Positions 1 to 5,658 of a DNA stretch of 5,658 bases are shown in pieces. Source of the DNA: Oscillospiraceae bacterium. GTDB taxonomy: Bacteria > Bacillota > Clostridia > Oscillospirales > Oscillospiraceae. Every line of letters starts with the position of its first letter. Position 1 is the first letter of the stretch. The stretch spans positions 1 through 5,658 of the forward strand of contig JAEDIZ010000126.1 in the NCBI GenBank assembly GCA_016296635.1, read 5' to 3'. A program made the translations under genes and the position numbers. A model generated the notes under the pieces. It was given only the letters and a program-made list of their open reading frames with translations, ran no database searches and was not told the origin of the DNA.

Positions 1-70
1 AAATCTTATCATATTTTCGGCGATTCCGCTCAGATTTCTTCTGTGCGGTGTTGCCATAGAAAAACAAATT

Positions 71-76
71 GGAGTG
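71..76 (+). promoter_or_regulatory. Ribosome binding site of larA
   Basis: GGAGTG lies 5 nt before the ATG at 82. This site decides the start: the reading frame stays open upstream to the window edge, but those upstream codons have no ribosome binding site of their own and do not match the family N-terminus. Confidence 0.75.
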
Positions 77-81
77 ATTAT

Positions 82-1350
82 ATGATCGTTAGTTTGCCGT
101 ATGGAAATGAATGTATTCAGATGGAAGCGGATGCTGCGCGTATCATCGTTTCCCGTGTGGATCAGATCAAAGCAAAAGAAAACGGGATGACGTTGGTGGA
201 GAAGGCGATGGAGCATCCCTGCGGAGGGAAAATGCTGCGTCAGCTTGCTGTCGGAAAGAAAACAGCTGCTATTATTATCAGCGATCATACAAGGCCTGTG
301 CCGAGCCGCCAGATCCTGCCGCCGATGCTGCGGCAGCTTCGTGAGGGAAATCCGGACATTGAGATCACACTGCTTGTGGCAACTGGCTGCCACCGGGGAA
401 CAAGACCGGAGGAACTTCGCAGGAAGCTGGGCGACGAGATCTTTGAACATGAAAAGATTGTGGTGCATGATGCTTTTGATGAAAGCAGAAATGTGGATGT
501 CGGTGTGCTGCCATCTGGCGCGCGGCTTGTCATTGATAAGGTTGCGGCGCAGACGGATCTACTTGTGTCGGAGGGATTTATTGAGCCGCACTTTTTCGCG
601 GGCTTTTCCGGCGGACGAAAGAGCGTGCTGCCGGGGATCTGCGCAAAGAAAACGGTTTACGGCAACCATTGCGGAAGATTCATTGCGAATCCGCATGCAA
701 GAACCGGAATTCTGGAGAATAATCCGATCCATGCCGACATGGTCGAAGCCTGCAGAATTGCAAAACTGCAGTATATTGTGAATGTCGTGCTGGACAGTCA
801 GAAGAAAATAGCGGCTGCCTTTGCCGGCAATTATCTTGAGGCTCATGCAGCAGGTGTTTCTTTCCTGAGAAACTACTGCGAGGTCGCCCCGGTTTTTGGC
901 GACATTGTTGTTACAACCAACGGCGGTGCGCCGCTGGATCAGAATCTGTATCAATGCGTAAAGGGCCTGACTGCGGCCGAATCCTGCGCGAAAGACGGGG
1001 GAACGATTATCCTCTGCGCGCAGATGGCAGACGGAACCGGAGGAGAGCAGTTCTGCCGGGATATGCAGAACTGCAGTTCACCGGCGGATCTGTTCAGAAA
1101 GTTTTCAGATACAAAGCAGGATGATACGGTGGCAGACCAATGGCAGACACAGATTCTGTGCAGAGTGCTGATGCATCACCGGGTCATCATTGTGACAAGA
1201 AAGGAAATGGAACAGACCATACGCAGCATGAAGATGGAATATGCATCGGATCTGCCGGCTGCACTGCAGATGGCAGGGGAAGGAAGCGTAACGGTAATTC
1301 CAGACGGCGTATCCGTCTGCTTCCGCAGAGAAGCATTTATGTACACATAG
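82..1350 (+). CDS. larA: LarA-family nickel-pincer 2-hydroxyacid racemase (lactate racemase homologue)
   Basis: Intact 422-residue cytosolic enzyme of the LarA (DUF2088) family; Lactobacillus plantarum LarA has 424. LarA interconverts D- and L-lactate with a nickel-pincer nucleotide bound covalently to a lysine. Seen here: DHTRP at residues 68-72, ATGCH ending in H104, PHFFAGFSGGRK spanning H170 to K180, GNH ending in H196, QNLYQCVKG with Y290, Q291 and K294, and W354. As I recall the L. plantarum numbering, these match D72, R75, H108, H174, K184 (cofactor lysine), H200, Y294, Q295, K298 and W358, all with the same offset of four, so the active site appears complete. Relatives racemise other 2-hydroxyacids, so lactate is likely but unproven. 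The cofactor needs LarB, LarC and LarE; none is in the window. The gene ends at TAG, with a TAA seven codons later. No intrinsic terminator is visible after it. ATG 82 was chosen for its GGAGTG site. Confidence 0.93.
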   Translation: MIVSLPYGNECIQMEADAARIIVSRVDQIKAKENGMTLVEKAMEHPCGGKMLRQLAVGKKTAAIIISDHTRPVPSRQILPPMLRQLREGNPDIEITLLVATGCHRGTRPEELRRKLGDEIFEHEKIVVHDAFDESRNVDVGVLPSGARLVIDKVAAQTDLLVSEGFIEPHFFAGFSGGRKSVLPGICAKKTVYGNHCGRFIANPHARTGILENNPIHADMVEACRIAKLQYIVNVVLDSQKKIAAAFAGNYLEAHAAGVSFLRNYCEVAPVFGDIVVTTNGGAPLDQNLYQCVKGLTAAESCAKDGGTIILCAQMADGTGGEQFCRDMQNCSSPADLFRKFSDTKQDDTVADQWQTQILCRVLMHHRVIIVTRKEMEQTIRSMKMEYASDLPAALQMAGEGSVTVIPDGVSVCFRREAFMYT

Positions 1351-1359
1351 AATGCGGGT

Positions 1360-1409
1360 TGCATATTGTAAAGAATGATAGAAGATGATATACTCATATT
1401 CAATATGCA
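1360..1409. repeat. Perfect 9-bp inverted repeat flanking the candidate promoter
   Basis: TGCATATTG (1360-1368) and CAATATGCA (1401-1409) are exact reverse complements, about 41 bp centre to centre, close to four helical turns. The left arm overlaps the -35 box and the right arm covers the predicted transcription start. This spacing would suit two dimer half-sites or a repression loop. With a 32-nt loop and no T tract it is a poor terminator. The repeat is seen in the sequence; operator function is inference. Confidence 0.45.
1366..1394 (+). promoter_or_regulatory. Candidate sigma-A promoter for the sensor/HD/STAS operon
   Basis: A -35-like TTGTAA (1366-1371) is followed after exactly 17 bp by TATACT (1389-1394), with TG one base upstream (1386-1387) making an extended -10. 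The predicted transcription start is near 1401, leaving a leader of about 75 nt before ATG 1477. It lies in the only long gap in the window, directly before the signalling genes, which suggests they are transcribed separately from larA. The prediction is from motif reading only. Confidence 0.6.
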
Positions 1410-1476
1410 GTATTAGATACAGATGTGCTACCTGTAAGAGTAGTGTGCTGAAAAAGAATGGATATTGGTGTTTGCA

Positions 1477-1872
1477 ATGAATGTTCCGTATATTAAGCTC
1501 TGTCTGGCGGCGCTGCTGCCGGTCTGCGTTGCAGGAGCTCTCTATTTTGCTGATAAAAAGACTGCGTTCGGAAGACTGGATGCCAGAATCAGACAGGTCA
1601 TTTTTGGCCTTGCTTTCGGTCTGTTGGCGATTGTCGGGACGGAGTGGGGAATTCCGAACAACGGCGCGCAGATGAATTGCCGGGATGCGGCTGTTCTGAT
1701 TGCAGGACTTCTATTCGGCGCACCTGCCGACATCATTGCCGGTGTACTCGGCGGTGTTGAACGCTGGTTTGCGGTTTACTGGGGCGTTGGGATGTTTACA
1801 CGCGTCGCATGCTCGGTATCGACCGTTTTTGCGGGCTTTTTTTTCAGCCGGCCTGCGCAAATACATGTTTGA
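1477..1872 (+). CDS. N-terminal fragment of frameshifted sensor: LytS-like multi-TM domain
   Basis: This is the 5' part of the large signalling gene, 131 residues before an out-of-frame TGA. It has hydrophobic segments at about residues 6-25, 38-57, 68-91 and 102-122. It resembles the 5TMR sensor of LytS-type proteins, including the MNCR sequence (66-69) and the GGVER motif (92-96) after an AGLLFG segment. The match with the family stops at about residue 122, inside a run of eight T; the last nine or so residues are out-of-frame translation. The same membrane domain continues in the +1 frame, so this is one gene broken in two. ATG 1477 has only a weak GGTG upstream; TTG 1465 and GTG 1468 are in-frame alternatives. 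If made alone, the product would be a four-helix membrane stub with no output domain. Confidence 0.8.
   Translation: MNVPYIKLCLAALLPVCVAGALYFADKKTAFGRLDARIRQVIFGLAFGLLAIVGTEWGIPNNGAQMNCRDAAVLIAGLLFGAPADIIAGVLGGVERWFAVYWGVGMFTRVACSVSTVFAGFFFSRPAQIHV
1837..1844 (+). other. Frameshift site in a run of eight T
   Basis: The codons GGC TTT TTT TTC run out of the sensor frame here. With seven T, the frame continues as AGFFSAGLRKYMFED and joins the two fragments into one 937-residue protein. Homopolymer length change explains this by a true mutation, a sequencing or assembly error, or slippage by RNA polymerase. The sequence alone cannot separate these. Confidence 0.85.
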
Positions 1873-4291
1873 GGATAAAAAGCCCGGTTGGATGATCTCG
1901 TTTGCCATCGGCGTGGTTGCGGAAGTGTTCCATCTGACCATGGTCTTTGTTACCAACATGACGACACCGAACGAAGCAATGGCGGTTGTGCGCGCATGTA
2001 CGGTTCCCATGTTGGCAGCAAACGGAGCATCCGTCATGCTGGCATCCCTGCTGATTTCGTTCCTTGCAGGTGAAGATGCACTTCTGAAGAAAAAAGTAAC
2101 GGCAAGAATCTCTCAGACGATTCAGAGTTGGCTTTTTGTTGCTGTATTCTTTGGTTTTCCGGCAACCTCTTTCTTCGTGTTTATTCTGCAGAATAAGATC
2201 GCGACCCGTCAGACGGAGTCGCTGCTGAACATGGCAATCGAGGAAGTTTCGTCCGATATTCGGGATGCATCCGATCAGAATCTGCTGTCGTTGACAGAAC
2301 GGATTGCCGGCGAGGTCTTTATGGCAAACCTTGACAGCATCGCAGAGAAATATGATGTGGCGGAAATCAGTCTTGTGAACCGTGACGGCACGATTTTTCG
2401 CAGCACGATGCCGGAATTCATCGGCTATGACATGGCGTTGGGTGTACAGTCATCTGAATTTCTATGCCTTTTGGACAGTACAGTCAAATACGTGCAGGAC
2501 TACGGCCCGATCTCCTATGATACATCCATTTCGAGAAAATACGCCGGTGTCAGTACTGTATTCGGATTTGTGCAGGTCGGATACGATGCAGAGCGTTTTC
2601 AGAAAGATATCGACAAGCAGGTCATCGGTATCACGAAAAACCGGCATGTCGGACAGACGGGATATATTGTGATTTTCGACAAAAACCTCAATGTTGTCAG
2701 CGCACCGAAGGGGTTTGAAGAATGGAGACAGCAGACTGTTGAGCAGGATACCTCCATGATGGAGCAGAATGTAGTATATCGAATGGACGCATTCGGCACG
2801 CCGAGCTTCTGCGAGTACTGCATTACAGAAGGTTACTTTATTGCTGCGGTTTTCCCGGCTGAGGAAGCTTTGCAGATGCGCAATACTGCGCTTTATGTAA
2901 ACACCTTTATGGAAATCCTGGTCTTTGCGCTTCTGTTCGGCATGATCTATTTCCTGATCAAGCGTGTGGTTGTGAATCAGATCATGAGCGTCAACGGATC
3001 TCTTGCAAAGATCACCGGGGGCGATCTGAATGAAACTGTGAATGTTCGCTCCAGTGAAGAATTTGCCTCCCTTTCCGATGATATTAACTCTACCGTTGAT
3101 ACGCTGAAACGTTATATTGATGAGGCATCTGCAAGGATTGATCAGGAACTCGAGTTTGCAAAAAGTATTCAGAGCTCTGCGCTGCCGAGTGTATTTCCGG
3201 CATTCCCGAAACGGAAGGATCTGGATATCTTTGCGCTGATGAACCCAGCAAAAGAAGTCGGCGGCGATTTCTATGACTTTTATCTGACACATCAGGATAC
3301 ATTGAATTTCCTTGTGGCGGATGTTTCGGGCAAGGGAATTCCTGCCGCTATGTTCATGATGCGCGCAAAGACAGAGCTGAAAAGCCTGACTGAGGCGGAT
3401 ATGCAGATTTGCGATGTTTTCACGCACGGCAATGCGGCCTTGTGCGAGGGCAACGATGCGGGCATGTTTGTCACGGCATGGCAGGGGAGCATTGATCTTA
3501 TTTCGGGCCGATTGTTGTATGTTAATGCAGGTCATAATCCTCCGCTCGTCTGCAGAGCAGGCGGAAAGTTTGAATATCTGAAATCCAGAGTCGGCTTTGT
3601 TTTAGCCGGAATGGACGGTGTTCGCTATAAGACACAGGAACTGCAGCTGCAGCCCGGTGATATTGTATTCCTCTATACAGACGGCGTAACCGAGGCCACC
3701 AACGCAAACAATGAGCTTTTCGGCGAGCAGAGACTGCAGGAGGCAATCAATTCCAGACAGTTCACGGATATGCAGGAACTTTGCAGATCCGTTAAAGCGG
3801 AGGTCGATGCTTTCGTGGCAGAGGCACCGCAGTTTGATGATATTACCATGGTTGCATTCCGCTATATCGGACCGGCATCGATTCCGACGATCCATTTTGA
3901 TGAAGCAAAACTGGATGACATTACGACTGTAACGGGATTTGTTGAGCAGGAACTGGAGAAAATGGACTGCCCGATGAAGGCTGTTGTGCAGATCAATATT
4001 GCAATCGATGAGCTGTTCAGCAATATTGTTCGTTACGGTTATCCCGGAAAGTCAGGCCCTGTCACGGGGGAGGTTCTGGAAGGAGAGGATCCCAGATCCG
4101 TTTCCATCCGGTTTACGGACGAAGGCATTCCGTATAATCCACTGACAAAATCCGATCCCGATGTCACGCTTTCTGCGGAGGAGCGCGGTATCGGTGGCCT
4201 CGGAATCTACATGGTCAAGAAGTCCATGGACGATATGAAGTATAAGTACGAAAACGGTCAGAACATTCTGACTATTCAGAAACTGGTTTAG
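1844..4291 (+). CDS. Main part of frameshifted sensor: Cache-HAMP-SpoIIE/PP2C phosphatase with RsbW-like ATPase
   Basis: Numbered on the repaired 937-residue protein. The last sensor helices lie at about 138-159 and 178-198, then a helix at 218-237, an extracytoplasmic Cache-like region (about 238-468, with FRSTMPEFIGYD and GYIVIFDKN), a helix at 470-494 and HAMP (495-549). The SpoIIE/PP2C domain (about 574-798) keeps its metal-site motifs: VGGDFYD (594-600), DVSGKG (615-620), NAGHNPP, YTDGVTEA and FDDIT. The C-terminal HATPase domain (807-937) has N-box E845 and N849, D881-E-G and RGIGGLG. In partner switching, an RsbW-type kinase phosphorylates a STAS antagonist and a PP2C phosphatase reverses this; here both sit in one protein, with a STAS gene two genes downstream. 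The first codon shown is the re-entry point after the T run, not a start. The first ATG clear of the break, 1865, has no ribosome binding site. The gene ends at TAG, at the normal family end. Confidence 0.9.
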   Translation, partial: SAGLRKYMFEDKKPGWMISFAIGVVAEVFHLTMVFVTNMTTPNEAMAVVRACTVPMLAANGASVMLASLLISFLAGEDALLKKKVTARISQTIQSWLFVAVFFGFPATSFFVFILQNKIATRQTESLLNMAIEEVSSDIRDASDQNLLSLTERIAGEVFMANLDSIAEKYDVAEISLVNRDGTIFRSTMPEFIGYDMALGVQSSEFLCLLDSTVKYVQDYGPISYDTSISRKYAGVSTVFGFVQVGYDAERFQKDIDKQVIGITKNRHVGQTGYIVIFDKNLNVVSAPKGFEEWRQQTVEQDTSMMEQNVVYRMDAFGTPSFCEYCITEGYFIAAVFPAEEALQMRNTALYVNTFMEILVFALLFGMIYFLIKRVVVNQIMSVNGSLAKITGGDLNETVNVRSSEEFASLSDDINSTVDTLKRYIDEASARIDQELEFAKSIQSSALPSVFPAFPKRKDLDIFALMNPAKEVGGDFYDFYLTHQDTLNFLVADVSGKGIPAAMFMMRAKTELKSLTEADMQICDVFTHGNAALCEGNDAGMFVTAWQGSIDLISGRLLYVNAGHNPPLVCRAGGKFEYLKSRVGFVLAGMDGVRYKTQELQLQPGDIVFLYTDGVTEATNANNELFGEQRLQEAINSRQFTDMQELCRSVKAEVDAFVAEAPQFDDITMVAFRYIGPASIPTIHFDEAKLDDITTVTGFVEQELEKMDCPMKAVVQINIAIDELFSNIVRYGYPGKSGPVTGEVLEGEDPRSVSIRFTDEGIPYNPLTKSDPDVTLSAEERGIGGLGIYMVKKSMDDMKYKYENGQNILTIQKLV

Positions 4292-4341
4292 GCGGCAGCG
4301 ATGCGCTTGTACGGAATAATCTGAAACAGAGAAGTGAAATA

Positions 4342-4908
4342 ATGTACGAAAAATTAAACGAGGCAATCAAGTTCGCTACGGACTGCCATGCGGGGCAGGT
4401 TCGCAAAATGGCCAATACGCCGTATATTCTGCATCCTTTAGAGGTCGCCGCGATCATCAGCACCATGTCGGATGATGAAGATTTGATGATCGCCGGACTG
4501 CTGCATGATACGGTGGAGGACTGCGATGTTGATCCGCGGCTGATCAAGGAGAAATTCGGCGCACGGGTTTCTGCTCTGGTACAGAGCGAAACAGAGGATA
4601 AAATGTCTGAACGTCCGGCGTCGGAGACATGGCAGCAGAGAAAAGAAGAATCGCTTCTGATGCTGGAACATACAAAAGACCGCAGCGTCAAAATAATGTG
4701 GCTGGCAGACAAGTTGTCCAATATCCGTTCTTTTTACCGGGAATATATGAAAAACGGGGATCAGATATGGAGCTGCCTGAATCAGAAGGATCCGAAAATG
4801 CAAGGTTGGTATTATCAGGCGATTGAAGTACTTTTGTCGGAGCTATCCGGTTGTGCTGCGTATGAGGAATATCAGCAGCTTGTTGAGAAAATGTTTGGAG
4901 GCGAATGA
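4342..4908 (+). CDS. HD-domain phosphohydrolase, MESH1/SpoT-hydrolase-like
   Basis: Intact 188-residue soluble protein. It has the metal-binding pattern of the HD hydrolase domain of SpoT/Rel and of small MESH1-type enzymes: HAGQVRK (16-22), HP with H31, GLLHDTVED with H55, D56, E59 and D60, and DKLSN with D123 and N127. MESH1 and SpoT remove the 3'-pyrophosphate from (p)ppGpp, and MESH1 can also act on NADPH; the substrate here is not shown. No synthetase, TGS or ACT domain is present, and the length suits a stand-alone hydrolase. It starts 50 nt after the sensor gene with only a partial ribosome site (AGAAGTGA). Its stop overlaps the next start in ATGA, so it is probably co-translated with the STAS-kinase gene. 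The context suggests a link between partner switching and a nucleotide signal, which is inference. Confidence 0.88.
   Translation: MYEKLNEAIKFATDCHAGQVRKMANTPYILHPLEVAAIISTMSDDEDLMIAGLLHDTVEDCDVDPRLIKEKFGARVSALVQSETEDKMSERPASETWQQRKEESLLMLEHTKDRSVKIMWLADKLSNIRSFYREYMKNGDQIWSCLNQKDPKMQGWYYQAIEVLLSELSGCAAYEEYQQLVEKMFGGE
4897..4901 (+). promoter_or_regulatory. Ribosome binding site of the STAS-kinase gene
   Basis: GGAGG inside the end of the HD gene. It is 3 nt from ATG 4905, which overlaps the HD stop, and 9 nt from the in-frame ATG 4911. Spacing favours 4911; the ATGA overlap favours 4905. The two starts differ by only two residues. Confidence 0.6.
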
Positions 4909-5048
4909 AAATGGAAAGCATTACTTATAAAATCGAGAACGGCCTGCTGACGCTCTTCGCAGAAGGCAGGATCGATTCTACCAGCGCACCTGATGCCGAG
5001 AAGCAAATCGAAGCAGCAAGAACAGCCAACGCACATACTGCCGTGGTT

Positions 5049-5051
5049 TAG
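5049..5051 (+). other. In-frame TAG within the STAS domain
   Basis: The frame reads AVV-TAG-DLEKLDYISS. STAS proteins usually have a hydrophobic residue here, just before the conserved Asp. TTG (Leu) is one base from TAG. Confidence 0.85.
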
Positions 5052-5249
5052 GATCTGGAAAAACTGGATTATATCTCCAGTGCCGGGCTTCGCGTGGTTC
5101 TGCGTCTGCGGAAAAACGAACCTACGCTGGAAATCGTGAATGCTTCCAGTGAAGTGTATGAGATTTTTGAAATGACCGGCTTTACCGAAATGCTTCCGAT
5201 CAGCAAGGCTTACAGGAAGCTCTGTGTGGATGGCTGCGAGGTGATCGGC

Positions 5250-5252
5250 TAG
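5250..5252 (+). other. In-frame TAG within the kinase glycine loop
   Basis: The frame reads CEVIG-TAG-GANGKVYRYD, so the TAG replaces the variable residue between the first two glycines of the nucleotide-binding loop. Polar or charged residues are common at this position; CAG, AAG and GAG are each one base from TAG. Confidence 0.85.
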
Positions 5253-5658
5253 GGCGCAAACGGAAAGGTTTATCGCTATGACCCCAAAACCATCGTAAAG
5301 GTATATTTCAATGCCGATGCACTGCCGGATGTTCAGCGTGAACGTGAGCTTGCCCGCCGGGCATTCGTACTTGGCATTCCGACGGCAATTCCTTATGCTG
5401 TCGTTCGTGTCGGAGACGGATACGGATCTGTGTTTGAGCTTCTAAATGCAAAGTCATTTGAAAAACTGATCGATACAGAGCCTGAATATATTGATGAATA
5501 TATCGACTTGTATGTGGATCTGCTGAAAAAGATCCACGCAACGGTGGTTCGCCCGGAGGATATGCCGGATGAACGCGAGGTGGTACTCGGCTGGGCAAAG
5601 TTCGTGAAGGAATATCTGCCGGAAGAGATGCGAACACAGTATACGCTGGCTGAATACA

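Larger units (their letters stand above)
4905..5658 (+). pseudogene. STAS anti-sigma-antagonist fused to APH-like kinase, two in-frame TAG codons, 3' end outside window
   Basis: One frame of 251 codons runs to the window edge with only two stops, both TAG. Residues 1 to about 105 form a STAS domain: EGRIDS (20-25), LEKLDYISSAGLR (51-63) and FEMTGF (88-93). STAS proteins of this kind bind anti-sigma kinases when unphosphorylated. Directly after it, at VDGCEVIG, begins a kinase-like domain: glycine loop (115-121), IVKVY with probable ATP-binding K132, RERELARRAF helix and FELLNAKS hinge. This resembles the TIGR02172 branch of the aminoglycoside-phosphotransferase fold. Its HGD-type catalytic loop would lie beyond the window. 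The TAG codons fall at residue 49, before the conserved D50 of STAS, and at residue 116, inside the glycine loop. No good restart site follows either, so without readthrough the longest product is 48 residues. The surrounding sequence is otherwise undamaged, so the lesions are recent, erroneous or suppressed. Confidence 0.82.

Noticed and set aside
1418..1446. Small hairpins in the leader (TACAG/CTGTA and CTAC/GTAG)
   Set aside because: Stems of four or five pairs, partly extended by G-U pairs, with no T tract; too weak to call a terminator or riboswitch.
1700..1843. Formal start of the large frame at ATG 1700
   Set aside because: The first 48 residues of that frame are not membrane-like and overlap the correct LytS-like frame; real homology begins only after the T run.
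2462..3535. Open frame of 357 codons on the minus strand
   Set aside because: It lies wholly inside the strongly supported phosphatase gene and has no recognisable domain. Such antisense frames arise from the codon bias of the sense gene.
5308..5637. Minus-strand open frame of 109 codons at the 3' end
   Set aside because: It is the shadow of the kinase-domain frame, whose plus-strand translation matches a known fold; the minus translation is low-complexity and unrecognised.
4905..5658. Pyrrolysine or another programmed amino acid at the two TAG codons
   Set aside because: The positions expect different residues (a hydrophobic strand residue and a glycine-loop residue), neither is catalytic, and no pyrrolysine gene or insertion element is visible.
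1..5658. CRISPR arrays, insertion sequences, tRNA or rRNA genes
   Set aside because: No regularly spaced repeats, transposase sequence, terminal inverted repeats or RNA gene signatures were seen.

Overview
The window looks like chromosomal DNA of a Firmicutes bacterium, most likely a Clostridia-type anaerobe. This rests on balanced GC codon usage, GGAG-type ribosome binding sites, a nickel-pincer lactate racemase homologue, and a SpoIIE-type phosphatase next to STAS and HD-domain signalling proteins. It is inference from gene content; no taxonomic marker is present. All recognisable genes are on the + strand.

Layout: (1) Positions 82-1350 encode an intact LarA-family protein in which every cofactor and active-site residue I can recall is present at a constant offset from Lactobacillus plantarum LarA. 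(2) The 1351-1476 gap holds a good sigma-A-type promoter candidate (TTGTAA, 17 bp, TGATATACT) flanked by a perfect 9-bp inverted repeat. (3) Positions 1477-4291 form one large membrane signalling gene split by a frameshift in a run of eight T (1837-1844). Removing one T gives a 937-residue protein: LytS-like multi-TM sensor, extracytoplasmic Cache-like domain, HAMP, SpoIIE/PP2C phosphatase and RsbW-like ATPase (anti-sigma kinase fold). (4) Positions 4342-4908 encode a small intact HD hydrolase resembling MESH1 and the SpoT hydrolase domain. (5) From 4905 to the window end runs a STAS domain fused directly to an APH/TIGR02172-like kinase domain. Its frame is interrupted by two in-frame TAG codons (5049-5051 and 5250-5252) and is cut off by the window edge.

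Genes 3-5 read as a single operon for a partner-switching pathway. A membrane sensor carries both the phosphatase and the ATPase/kinase that would act on the STAS antagonist. The STAS protein is itself fused to a small-molecule-kinase-like domain, and a probable (p)ppGpp or related hydrolase lies between them. No sigma factor is visible.

The most notable point is that the sensor gene and the STAS-kinase gene, the two halves of this switch, are both interrupted, while larA and the HD gene are intact. Either the pathway is decaying in this strain, or the sequence has a homopolymer error and two base errors, or expression involves slippage and amber readthrough. The lack of any internal TAG in about 1,550 codons of the other genes argues against genome-wide TAG reassignment.
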